A DNA stretch of 64,000 bases from Pseudoalteromonas tunicata (GCF_002310815.1 NZ_CP011033.1:186001-250000); one strand, 5' to 3'. Counted from the stretch's first letter, positions 8,820-15,645 are shown. Notes: generated from the sequence alone by a model not told the origin. Made by a program: numbers and translations.

Positions 8820-8833
8820 GTTAGGCATCACGG

Positions 8834-9178
8834 ATGAATCTCTGGAAACTTACGAAATCTGTCTGCACGATATACTTAGTGGTATTAGTGATCGCTGTTG
8901 TGCTTGGTATTACCATTGTACTAGCCACTGAATATGGTCTTCAGGGTGAGGACTATTCTGGTTGCTATGTATATGATGCAATGCTGGTTGGTTTTGAATG
9001 TACCGGTTTTCCAGGTGCTAGTGTAGTGAGTTTACTAGCTAATCTTCCATTATTAATGCTGTTCTCACCGCTATTTATGATGTTCAATTTAAAGTCAGCG
9101 CTGGTGGCAGTCTCCTTGTGGGCATTCCCTATTATGTTTGTGGTTTCATCTAATAAGGTGAAAAAATTAAATGCCTAA
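8834..9178 (+). CDS. Cassette protein, small membrane protein of unknown function
   Basis: 114 residues with hydrophobic segments at about 9-31 (SVCTIYLVVLVIAVVLGITIV), 60-84 and 87-104, giving three predicted membrane spans. Two cysteines flank the loop after the first span (SGCYVYD, FECTGF) and could form a periplasmic disulfide. The native ribosome site is weak (CACGG), but the MITE just upstream supplies a short leader frame whose stop is 9 nt before this ATG. The stop codon lies inside the R'' box of the following, truncated attC. Confidence 0.7.
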   Translation: MNLWKLTKSVCTIYLVVLVIAVVLGITIVLATEYGLQGEDYSGCYVYDAMLVGFECTGFPGASVVSLLANLPLLMLFSPLFMMFNLKSALVAVSLWAFPIMFVVSSNKVKKLNA

Positions 9179-9211
9179 CAAACACAATCAGCGGAACGAA
9201 AAAAAAGATGA
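9173..9211 (+). other. attC site D, left half only
   Basis: R'' GCCTAAC (9173-9179, perfect) followed by AAACACAATCAGCGGAACG, the left arm of an attC. The right arm and R' core are missing because a Y1-transposase element begins at about 9212. The matching half is not found at the other end of that element, so a deletion went with the insertion or a later rearrangement did. Confidence 0.7.
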
Positions 9212-10497
9212 GACAGCCAAAAATATCTCGTTGAAAAATCACAATAGTGGGTCTATTTTTTACTTAATCACTTCATGTTTTGGTGGCTCACATGGCACAA
9301 GCAAGACGTTCGTTAATTGATTTAGACTCCACTCCTTATTATCACTGCATCAGTCGTTGTGTTCGTAGGGCTTTTTTAGCGGGTTTTGATAAGTATTCCG
9401 GTCAAAACTTTGAACACAGACGGGCTTGGTTAGTTGAGCGATTTAAACGGCTATCGCAAGTGTTTGCCATTGATATTGCGGCCTATGCGGTGATGTCGAA
9501 TCATTACCATTTGGTGCTTAGGGTCGATAGAAGTAGGGCATTAAACTGGTCAAAGGATGAAGTGATAGAGCGCTGGTATCAGTTGTATCACGGCACAATT
9601 TTGGTTGACCGCTACCGCAAGGGTGAGCAGCTTGATGAAGCCTATATGTACAGCGTTGATAAAACAGTAGAAGTGTGGCGCAACAGGCTTTATGACATCA
9701 GTTGGTATATGCGTAACCTTAACGAGTTTATTGCCATAGAAGCCATTAAAGAAGATAACTGCACAGGCCGATTTTGGGAGGGACGCTTTAAATCTCAAGC
9801 GCTACTGGACGAGCAAGCTGTACTCAGTTGCATGATGTACGTCGATTTAAACCCAATCAGAGCCAAAATGGCGAAAAACCTGCAAGACAGCGATTTTACG
9901 TCAATTCAAGAGCGTATTGAGTATTACAAAAAACAGTCCACGTTAGAAAACACCGAACAAGTTACCCAGCAACCGAAGCAACTTATGGCGTTTGGCAGTA
10001 ATGCAAACACCCAAACCATTCCATTTAAGTTACTCGATTACCTAGAACTCGCCGATTGGAGCGGGCGTCACATTGACCCAAAAAAACGCGGAGCAATCAG
10101 TAAAGCTCAACCTAAAATACTGGTCGAATTGGGAATAGAAACCGCCGTGTGGCTTGAAGCTGTACAAAACTTCAGGCGACAATATAGTAACTTTGCAGGT
10201 CAACCCAGTGCCCTTCGACAATGTGCCCATCAACATCAACAAAGTTGGTATCGCGGGGTCGGTTAACTCGCACCTGTTAACCTGAATTAAAACAAACTAG
10301 GCACAGCCTAGTTTTATCATGCCTAAAAATCCGATATTTCATGTCTATTTATGAGCATCAGCGGTTTTGATGGTAAAAAGCCGCAATATAAATCCCTCTC
10401 AAGCAACATTCGTTCAATCCACCACACCCTTTGATATCGATTTTGTATTGATTTTTAATACAAATTATTTAAAATCAACGAGATATTTATGAGTGGC
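9212..10497 (+). mobile_element. Y1 (HUH) transposase element, copy 1, intact
   Basis: About 1286 bp. Left end GACAGCCAAAAATATCTCG and the right end on the minus strand GCCACTCATAAATATCTCG form an inverted pair around the common ATATCTCGTTGA. A hairpin CTAGGC-ACA-GCCTAG follows the transposase gene at about 10298. It has replaced the right half of attC D and the start of the next cassette. Ends are set by comparison with copy 2 at 10892. Confidence 0.7.
9292..10266 (+). CDS. REP-associated tyrosine transposase-like protein (Y1_Tnp, HUH)
   Basis: 324 residues from ATG 9292; upstream TTG and GTG codons are possible but lack a ribosome site. The Y1 domain shows YYHCISRCV (residues 16-24), the metal-binding HUH motif NHYHLVL (H71, H73) and the downstream FWEGRFKSQ and YVDLNPIRAKM blocks, which carry the likely catalytic tyrosine. 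This is the layout of the RAYT group, longer than IS200/IS605 TnpA because of an extra C-terminal domain. It makes and rejoins single-strand ends at short palindromic repeats. Copy 2 downstream has a nearly identical C-terminal half. Confidence 0.88.
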   Translation: MAQARRSLIDLDSTPYYHCISRCVRRAFLAGFDKYSGQNFEHRRAWLVERFKRLSQVFAIDIAAYAVMSNHYHLVLRVDRSRALNWSKDEVIERWYQLYHGTILVDRYRKGEQLDEAYMYSVDKTVEVWRNRLYDISWYMRNLNEFIAIEAIKEDNCTGRFWEGRFKSQALLDEQAVLSCMMYVDLNPIRAKMAKNLQDSDFTSIQERIEYYKKQSTLENTEQVTQQPKQLMAFGSNANTQTIPFKLLDYLELADWSGRHIDPKKRGAISKAQPKILVELGIETAVWLEAVQNFRRQYSNFAGQPSALRQCAHQHQQSWYRGVG

Positions 10498-10525
10498 ATG
10501 TATTTTTGCTGACCGAGATGTATTC

Positions 10526-10654
10526 ATGACTAATTTTAATGAAGCACTATCTGGCCATCCAAGATACCCTCTGGAAATTAATTTTTATGAAGACCCAGAT
10601 TGGTCTGATTTGTCTAAATTACTCGCGGATTTCAACAATGCCGCTAACAAGTAG
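10526..10654 (+). CDS. Short cassette ORF, probably the remnant of a 5'-truncated cassette
   Basis: 42 residues (MTNFNEALSGHPRYP... ...DFNNAANK), acidic and soluble. The last codons overlap the R'' box of attC E, as in intact cassettes. The upstream side is the right end of the Y1 element, with no attC core between, so the cassette has lost its start and possibly part of the gene. No good ribosome site precedes the ATG. Function unknown. Confidence 0.45.
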   Translation: MTNFNEALSGHPRYPLEINFYEDPDWSDLSKLLADFNNAANK

Positions 10655-10712
10655 CTGCACCGGAAAAAATACTCGCTGCGCTCATATTTTTCCGGTGAGC
10701 TAAGCGTTAAAT
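10642..10712 (+). other. attC recombination site E (short)
   Basis: R'' CGCTAAC (10642-10648) and R' GTTAAAT (10706-10712, perfect GTTRRRY). The arms AGCTGCACCGGAAAAA and TTTTTCCGGTGAGCT pair almost perfectly, with the loop centred on CTCGCTGCGCTCA. At about 71 bp it is the shortest complete site in the array. Confidence 0.9.
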
Positions 10713-10730
10713 TTTCAATCGGGTTTAGTC

Positions 10731-10880
10731 ATGAATATTGAGATCGTAAAAAAAGCAGATCACCTTAAGCTAATAGAAATCTGGGAATCATCAGTCCGAG
10801 CAACTCATGATTTTCTGGCTGAAGAAGATCTACAAGAGTTAAAGCCGTTAATCTTGGAGCAGTATTTTGACGCCGTTTAA
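10731..10880 (+). pseudogene. GNAT acetyltransferase cassette, 5' fragment
   Basis: 49 codons (MNIEIVKKADHLKLIEIWESSVRATHDF..., given in part) match the start of GNAT N-acetyltransferases of the kind that begin with an RxAxxxD-like strand and WESSVRATHDFL helix. The protein would normally be about 145 residues. It stops at 10880, and the second Y1-transposase element begins at about 10892, so the gene was cut by that insertion. Its 3' part and attC are missing. Confidence 0.75.
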
Positions 10881-10968
10881 AAAAAATACTAGACACCCAT
10901 AAATATCTTGTTGAAAAATCACAATAGTGGGTCTAATTTTAATTAATCACTTCCTGTTTTGGTGGCTA

Positions 10969-10985
10969 CTTTTTGCAAAAAAAAG
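10969..10985. repeat. Palindromic micro-insert 3
   Basis: CTTTTTGCAAAAAAAAG. Between the shared GTGGCT and GGCACAAGC, copy 1 has 5 nt (CACAT) and copy 2 has 19 nt, a gain of 14. It removes the ATG used in copy 1. Confidence 0.75.
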
Positions 10986-11030
10986 GGGCACAAGCAAGAT
11001 GGTCGTTAATTGATTTAGACTCCACTCCTT

Positions 11031-11049
11031 CTTTCCTTTAATAAATAAG
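11031..11049. repeat. Palindromic micro-insert 4
   Basis: CTTTCCTTTAATAAATAAG. Between the shared CACTCCTT and CACTGC, copy 1 has 5 nt (ATTAT) and copy 2 has 19 nt, a gain of 14. It adds TAA stops in two frames and is very close in sequence to the insert at 4472 in an unrelated transposase. Confidence 0.8.
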
Positions 11050-11421
11050 CACTGCATCAGTCGATGTGTACGCAGGGCTTTTTTAGCGGGTTTTGATAAG
11101 TATTCCGGTCAAAATTTTGAACACAGACGGGCTTGGTTAGTTGAGCGATTTAAACGGCTATCGCAAGTGTTTGCCATTGATATTGCGGCCTATGCGGTGA
11201 TGTCGAATCATTACCATTTGGTGCTTAGGGTCGATAGAAGTAGGGCATTAAACTGGTCAAAGGATGAAGTGATTGAGCGCTGGTATCAGTTGTATCACGG
11301 CACAATTTTGGTTGACCGCTATCGTAAAGGTGAAAAGCTCGATGAAGCCTATATGTACAGCGTTGATAAAACGGTAGAAGTTTGGCGAAATCGTTTATAT
11401 GACATCAGTTGGTATATGCGA

Positions 11422-11439
11422 CTTTCGTTTTAAAATAAG
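11422..11439. repeat. Palindromic micro-insert 5
   Basis: CTTTCGTTTTAAAATAAG. Between the shared ATATGCG and AACGAG, copy 1 has 7 nt (TAACCTT) and copy 2 has 21 nt, a gain of 14. TAA stops occur in two frames. Confidence 0.8.
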
Positions 11440-12227
11440 TAAACGAGTTTATTGCTAGAGAAGCGAATAAAGAAGATAACTGCACAGGCCGATTTTGGGA
11501 GGGGCGCTTTAAGTCGCAAGCGCTACTTGACGAGCAAGCTGTACTCAGTTGCATGATGTACGTCGATTTAAACCCAATCAGAGCCAAAATGGCGAAAAAC
11601 CTGCAAGACAGCGATTTTACGTCAATTCAAGAGCGTATTGAGTATTACAAAAAACAGTCCACGTTAGAAAACACCGAACAAGTTACCCAGCAACCGAAGC
11701 AACTTATGGCGTTTGGCAGTAATGCAAACACCCAAACCATTCCATTTAAGTTACTCGATTACCTAGAACTCGCCGATTGGAGCGGGCGTCACATTGACCC
11801 AAAAAAACGCGGAGCAATCAGTAAAGCTCAACCTAAAATACTGGTCGAATTGGGAATAGAAACCGCCGTGTGGCTTGAAGCTGTACAAAACTTCAGGCGA
11901 CAATATAGTAACTTTGCAGGTCAACCCAGTGCCCTTCGACAATGTGCCCATCAACATCAACAAAGTTGGTATCGCGGGGTTGGTTAACTCGCAGCTTTTA
12001 ACCTTTATGTAAGTAAGCTAGGCACCAGCCTAGTTTTGTGATGTCTGGAATACCGATAATTCGGAAAGTTTAAGTCAATCTATGCTCCTGAACGGTGTCG
12101 ATAGTAAAAAACCAGCATCACATTCTCTCAAGCCGCAGTTATTCAATTTACCACCTCCTTTGGTATTGAATTTTGTCTTGTTTTTTAATACAAACAACAT
12201 AAAATCAATGAGATATTTATGAGTGTC

Positions 12228-12270
12228 GAGTTTTTCCCAGTTTTTCCGGAGTTTTTCCGAGTTTTTCCAT
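12228..12270. repeat. Short tandem repeat (GAGTTTTTCC units)
   Basis: Four consecutive copies of a 10-11 bp unit (GAGTTTTTCC, CAGTTTTTCC, GGAGTTTTTCC, GAGTTTTTCC) directly after the right end of the second Y1 element. No coding role is visible. Confidence 0.7.
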
Positions 12271-12277
12271 TTGTTCA

Positions 12278-12360
12278 TGCTAGCCTCTGCTGTTTAGTTA
12301 ATTGACAAACTAATTATGGCTCTGGCTTTAAGCTAACCCACGAAAATGCGGAGGCTAGCA
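12278..12360. repeat. Long-looped inverted repeat upstream of a cassette gene
   Basis: TGCTAGCCTCTGC at 12278-12290 and its complement GCGGAGGCTAGCA at 12348-12360 (12 of 13 positions pair) enclose 57 bp. It could be a degenerate attC or a small non-autonomous element. No clear GTTRRRY core is seen, so it is left unclassified. Confidence 0.55.
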
Positions 12361-12405
12361 CCGTGTTGGAGTAGTTATGTCTATGTTTTATAAGGATATT
12401 TGTGC

Positions 12406-12801
12406 GTGAATTCAAAGCTGGTTATGTTATCTCTTTTAGGGTTGTTTGCTTTAGTTGGCTGTAATGAAAAAACAACCGAAGATGGAGATATTGTCTTTTG
12501 TACTGCGGTATATGTTCCCGCCCTTAGGGTTGATGTTTTTGATAAAGAAACCGGATTTCCTAATGCATGTGGGGTAACTGTTACAGTTCAAGATGGTGAC
12601 TTTACTGAAGAACTATCAAATGAATCTGGTGATAGTTGTAATGAAGATTTTACTTTTTCTATCGCAGGGGAAAGAGAAGGAAAATATGATATTACTGTAA
12701 TCAAAGAAGGTTATGTAGATTGGATTCAATACGATACTGTTGTTACTTCTAATATTTGCCATGTAAATACAATTACAGTTCAAGCTTATATGGATAAATA
12801 A
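12406..12801 (+). CDS. Cassette lipoprotein with a transthyretin-like (carboxypeptidase regulatory) fold
   Basis: 131 residues from GTG 12406, 9 nt after AAGGA; the TTG at 12400 is too close to that site. A lipoprotein signal ends in the lipobox LVGC (Cys19). The mature part is beta-rich, with the GKYDITVIKEGYVDW pattern seen in carboxypeptidase-regulatory-like/transthyretin-like domains and four further cysteines that could form two disulfides. The likely location is the periplasmic face of a membrane; function is unknown. The stop codon overlaps the start of its attC. Confidence 0.7.
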   Translation: MNSKLVMLSLLGLFALVGCNEKTTEDGDIVFCTAVYVPALRVDVFDKETGFPNACGVTVTVQDGDFTEELSNESGDSCNEDFTFSIAGEREGKYDITVIKEGYVDWIQYDTVVTSNICHVNTITVQAYMDK

Positions 12802-12895
12802 AACATAAGCTGTTAAACAAGGACAAAATACAGTTGGTTTTTGCTCCTTCGTAGCTAATTTTAACCAACTATTTTTAGCCGGTTACAACGGCGTT
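12798..12895 (+). other. attC recombination site G
   Basis: Left part AAACATAAGCTGTTAAA, arms ACAGTTGGTTTTTG and TTTTAACCAACTATT, right end ACAACGGCGTT. The R'' box is imperfect. It is sequence-related to attC B (5430). A MITE starts right after its GTT (12893-12895). Confidence 0.8.
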
Positions 12896-13041
12896 GAGGC
12901 TGTAGAATTACTCATTTTGTCAAGTTTTTAGGTGATTTAAGGGGGCTCAAATGCATTGCTTAGTACGAGATTGTCGCTTAGAAAGCGATACAGGAGGTCA
13001 AAAAAATGGCCAAATTTATAAAATAGAAATTCTACAGCCTC
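12896..13041 (+). mobile_element. attC-targeting MITE, copy 3
   Basis: 146 bp, same ends and interior as copies 1 and 2, flanked by GTT at 12893-12895 and 13042-13044. One A is missing in the AT-rich run after the ATG (13006), so the leader frame ends early as MAKFIK and a TAG. The AGGAGG ribosome site and the hairpin are kept. It lies directly before the qacE cassette. Confidence 0.85.
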
Positions 13042-13150
13042 GTTATATGCACTAAGCACATAATTGCTCACAGCCAAACTATCAGGTCAAGTCTGCTTTT
13101 ATTATTTTTAAGCGTGTATTATAAGCCCTACACAAATTGGGAGATATATC
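13042..13150 (+). promoter_or_regulatory. qacE cassette leader with internal promoter
   Basis: This stretch starts at the cassette boundary GTTATATGC and matches, from memory, the first bases of the class 1 integron 3' conserved segment (GTTAGATGC...), including the known promoter region of qacE. A -10-like TATTAT is at 13117-13122, and the ribosome site GGGAG lies 9 nt before the ATG. Comparison with a reference In2 or Tn402 sequence is needed to count differences. Confidence 0.75.
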
Positions 13151-13483
13151 ATGAAAGGCTGGCTTTTTCTTGCTATCGCAATAGTTGGCGAAGTAGTCGC
13201 AACATCCGCATTAAAATCGAGCGAGGGCTTTACTAAGCTTGCCCCATCCGCCGTTGTCATAATCGGTTATGGCATCGCATTTTATTTTCTTTCTCTGGTT
13301 CTGAAATCCATCCCTGTAGGTGTTGCTTATGCAGTATGGTCGGGACTCGGCGTCGTCATAATTACTGCCATTGCCTGGCTGCTTTATGGGCAAAAGCTTG
13401 ATGCATGGGGCTTTGTAGGTATGGGGCTCATAGTTAGTGGTGTAGTAGTTTTAAACTTGCTTTCCAAAGCAAGTGCTCACTAA
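13151..13483 (+). CDS. qacE: Small multidrug resistance efflux protein QacE, full length
   Basis: 110 residues with four membrane helices, the SMR signature Glu14 ([11 protein letters not shown]) and the conserved W63SGLG region. It matches the QacE sequence I remember from Tn402-type integrons with apparent differences only at residues 8 (Ala), 16 (Val) and 79 (Tyr). It keeps the true C-terminus ([15 protein letters not shown]), unlike the truncated qacE-delta-1 of most clinical integrons. It exports quaternary ammonium compounds and dyes by proton antiport as a dimer. It is a complete cassette with its own leader and attC in a chromosomal, integrase-less array. Percent identity is from memory and must be checked. 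Confidence 0.92.
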   Translation: MKGWLFLAIAIVGEVVATSALKSSEGFTKLAPSAVVIIGYGIAFYFLSLVLKSIPVGVAYAVWSGLGVVIITAIAWLLYGQKLDAWGFVGMGLIVSGVVVLNLLSKASAH

Positions 13484-13496
13484 TAAAAAGTCAGTC

Positions 13497-14121
13497 ATCT
13501 AATCAGGTAGCCGGAGGTCTCTAACCTCCAGCTCCCACACCACCCATCATGCGCTTTTTATTAACAGGAAGTGCAATGGGCGGTTGGTCTTCCGTAATGA
13601 ATATTGATCCAAATATTTCTCAATGACACTAAACCTTGTGAAACTAAATAGTCATTGCCTAGCGCCATGTTAATTCCATTTGTTTTTGAACTTCTACAAG
13701 GGCCTTTACTGGTGATACCGCATGTTATCCAGCTCTCCCCGAATAAGAGCATTAACTTTCATTGCACAACTGCATCATTTTCGGTGGCCGTTAGATCCCA
13801 TGACTTCGCTATCTTGTACTAGCTCGTCTTCAGCCTACGCCTAATATGATGTTTTTGTTCATCTATTTATTATAAAGAATTTTCGCGGCTTTTTCCGGGT
13901 TATCTCTCACGATTTAGCCCTTACCATTCGCTAGTGTCTATCTTTTAATAACAGTATGTTATTTAAACGGTGATCTTCCTACAGAGGACTTTCACCTCAT
14001 ATGTCAATGCCCATGTCGGGTGTACACCAGGCAATTATGGATTGGACGTATAAAGCTTGGCTGGCGCTCATTCTTCGCTAATTTTAGCCAAGCTTAATAC
14101 GCCTCTATTGCGGCGTTAGTT
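13497..14121 (+). other. attC of the qacE cassette, split by a group II intron
   Basis: The R'' box ATCTA (13497-13501) plus AC (14026-14027) reconstitutes ATCTAAC, a perfect RYYYAAC, once the 524 bp between are removed. The arms CAATTATGGATTGGACG and AAGCTTGGCT pair with AGCCAAGCTTAATACG and TCTATTG. R' is GCGGCGTTAGTT with GTT at 14115-14117. Without the intron the site would be about 100 bp. Confidence 0.85.
13502..14025 (-). mobile_element. ORF-less group II intron in the R'' box of the qacE attC
   Basis: On the minus strand it starts GTACACCCGACATGGGC, close to the GTGCGCCCGGCATGGGC-type start of bacterial group II introns, with the downstream GAGGTGAAAGTCCTC element. It ends with a hairpin (GAGCTGGAGGTT-AGAG-ACCTCCGGCT) and CTACCTGAT, a domain VI-like 3' end. 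Only 524 bp are present and no reverse transcriptase remains. A 9-bp stem (ACCGCCCAT/ATGGGTGGT) precedes the last hairpin, but a convincing domain V is not recognised. Ends are fixed by exact restoration of the attC box. It could be a deletion derivative that needs a helper protein in trans. Confidence 0.7.
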
Positions 14122-14150
14122 GCCACAATCTGCGATGTCAGGAGATAAAA

Positions 14151-14564
14151 ATGAAAATCAGCATTGAAACAGAAGTAAACGCTTCACTAGATATTGTGTG
14201 GAGCGGATGGGTAACACCCGAAGATATAACTGAGTGGAACTTTGCTACCGAAGAGTGGTGCTGTCCTAGAGCAGAAATAGAGTTGAAGGTAGGTGGCAAA
14301 TTTAATTATCGAATGGAAGCAAAAGACGGTTCAATGGGGTTTGATTTTGAGGGTAGGTTTACCAAAGTCTCACCGAAGGATTCTATTCATTTCGAGCTAG
14401 AGGATAACCGAGTTGTGACGGTTCAGTTCGTCGAAACCTCTAATGGTGTGCGGGTTATTGAAGCATTTGATGCAGAGGATGAAAATTCTACTGAGCAACA
14501 GAAGCAAGGCTGGCAATGTATTCTCAATAACTTCAAGAAGCATGTTGAAAGTAAAAGCAACTAA
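14151..14564 (+). CDS. SRPBCC/AHSA1-domain protein (last recognised cassette)
   Basis: 137 residues with the START/Bet v1-like AHSA1 pattern: an N-terminal strand (ISIETEVNASLDIVW), the WVTPEDITEW loop, KVGGKFNYRMEAKDG and the C-terminal helix QQKQGWQCILNNFKKHVE. Such proteins bind hydrophobic ligands in a deep pocket; the substrate is unknown. A good AGGAG ribosome site lies 7 nt before the ATG. The gene starts 34 bp after the GTT of the qacE attC. A CTAAC motif overlaps its end, but I find no complete attC after it, so it may be the terminal cassette or its site has decayed. Confidence 0.88.
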   Translation: MKISIETEVNASLDIVWSGWVTPEDITEWNFATEEWCCPRAEIELKVGGKFNYRMEAKDGSMGFDFEGRFTKVSPKDSIHFELEDNRVVTVQFVETSNGVRVIEAFDAEDENSTEQQKQGWQCILNNFKKHVESKSN

Positions 14565-15246
14565 CACATATGAGCCGATCTCTCGTCAATAGGCATTACT
14601 AATCTTTTTGACCGCGCAAGCGGTCAAATCCAAATCAATCAACAAACTCATCTACTTCGTCAGTCGGTTAGCTGTTTGAAAATATTGTTGTTTATGAGTT
14701 AGATGAAGTTCTCAATACACTGGGTAAAAATTGGAACTCTGTAGCATAATTAAACAAATCCAATTAGTGGAACTGGAGCACAAAAACTCTGGTAATCCAC
14801 ATAACTAAAGAACCTGAGCTCTGGATAATAAATTTATCTTCAGCGGCTACTTTCAACGCTAACTGCGTTGAATTTACTTGCAATAGGCCAGCTATTGACG
14901 CGTAAATTCGCCTTGTTATCCTTAAAAGTTTCCGGCGCAGACTTGAAAAAACATTTACCAATTCAATATCAATACGTTAGTCAATCTCTTAACCAAAGCT
15001 CAGGTTAAAGATGATTTTTGGTTCGAAAGTTTAATTTCAAAATTTGCCAAGTCTTGTGCGGATATGGCTAAAAATCTAGCTTCAGTATAGTAAACTGCTA
15101 AGAAGTACTTTAAACGGAACAAAAACAATTAGCTCGGTTTTGTTTCAAGACACATGTTAGCCAACGATTAACGTTTGTGGCGTGCTGATTTGCTACAGCT
15201 TATTATCTAAACATCTTAAAATTGCTTTTTAAAAAAGGGAAATAAA
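14565..15246. repeat. Gene-free stretch: hairpin and degenerate interspersed repeat
   Basis: No convincing gene. A perfect 9-bp hairpin with a GCAA loop (TTTGACCGC/GCGGTCAAA, 14607-14628) follows the SRPBCC gene and may end its transcript, though no long U tract follows. At about 14840-14960 there is a repeat (GCAATAGGCCAGCTATTGAC, CGCCTTGTTATCC) related to 50140-50220. The remainder up to 15246 is AT-rich with no gene or attC that I can support. Confidence 0.45.
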
Positions 15247-15645
15247 ATGAAAGTTTCAGGTGAGTTTGAAGTCAAATTACAACCGATGGATTTCTACGCA
15301 AAAGGTAACAACGGTGTGAATTTAGGCCGTATGTCTATTGATAAAATATTTACGGGCGCTTTAGAAGCTATAAGTAAAGGCGAAATGCTTAGCGCAATGA
15401 CTACAACAAAAGGTTCGGCTGGTTATGTTGCTATTGAGCAAGTTATAGGTACTTTATCAGGTAAGCAAGGTTGTTTTGTATTGCAACATTTCGGCACTAT
15501 GCATCGAGGAAAAGATCATTTAGTACTTGAGGTAGTACCTGATTCTGGCTCAGGGGAGTTAAGTGGTATTTCAGGTAAAATGTCGATAAAAATAGAAAAT
15601 GGTCAGCACTTATATGAGCTCGATTATGAGCTTAGTGCCAATTAA
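15247..15645 (+). CDS. DUF3224-family protein
   Basis: 132 residues with the features of DUF3224 proteins: MKVSGEFEVKLQP start, GRMSIDKIFTGALEA, the central GSAGYVAIEQVIGTLSGKQG, FVLQHFGTM and the C-terminal VVPDSGSGELSGISG with GQHLYELDYEL. The fold is predicted to be an allene-oxide-cyclase-like beta barrel; the biochemical role of the family is not established. AGGGAAATAAA precedes the ATG. The gene is single and close to the array; such small proteins are often carried as cassettes, but no attC core was found on either side. Confidence 0.85.
   Translation: MKVSGEFEVKLQPMDFYAKGNNGVNLGRMSIDKIFTGALEAISKGEMLSAMTTTKGSAGYVAIEQVIGTLSGKQGCFVLQHFGTMHRGKDHLVLEVVPDSGSGELSGISGKMSIKIENGQHLYELDYELSAN

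Larger units (their letters stand above)
10986..11987 (+). pseudogene. Y1 transposase, copy 2, broken by three palindromic micro-inserts
   Basis: Compared with the intact copy at 9292, the start codon region is replaced by CTTTTTGCAAAAAAAAG (10969-10985), residues 14-18 are replaced by CTTTCCTTTAATAAATAAG (11031-11049) and the WYMRNLNEF region is replaced by CTTTCGTTTTAAAATAAG (11422-11439). Each change gains 14 nt and shifts the frame. The rest, including the HUH region and the last 144 residues, is nearly unchanged, so the damage is recent and confined to these three points plus a few substitutions after 11450. Confidence 0.85.
10892..12227 (+). mobile_element. Y1 (HUH) transposase element, copy 2, degenerate
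   Basis: About 1336 bp. Left end GACACCCATAAATATCT and right end on the minus strand GACACTCATAAATATCT make a clear terminal inverted repeat of about 20 bp. The transposase coding part is almost identical to copy 1 from about 11090 to 11990, but the right arm after the stop codon is clearly diverged from copy 1. It interrupts the GNAT cassette at 10731. Confidence 0.75.

Noticed and set aside
12228..12270. Four short direct repeats as a mini CRISPR or iteron origin
   Set aside because: Units are 10-11 bp without spacers, and no replication gene or cas gene is near. It is called a simple tandem repeat.
13151..13483. qacE as vector or laboratory contamination
   Set aside because: The flanks are array DNA with a MITE that also occurs elsewhere in the array, the gene has a complete 3' end and the attC is split by an intron, none of which is found in cloning vectors or standard class 1 integrons.
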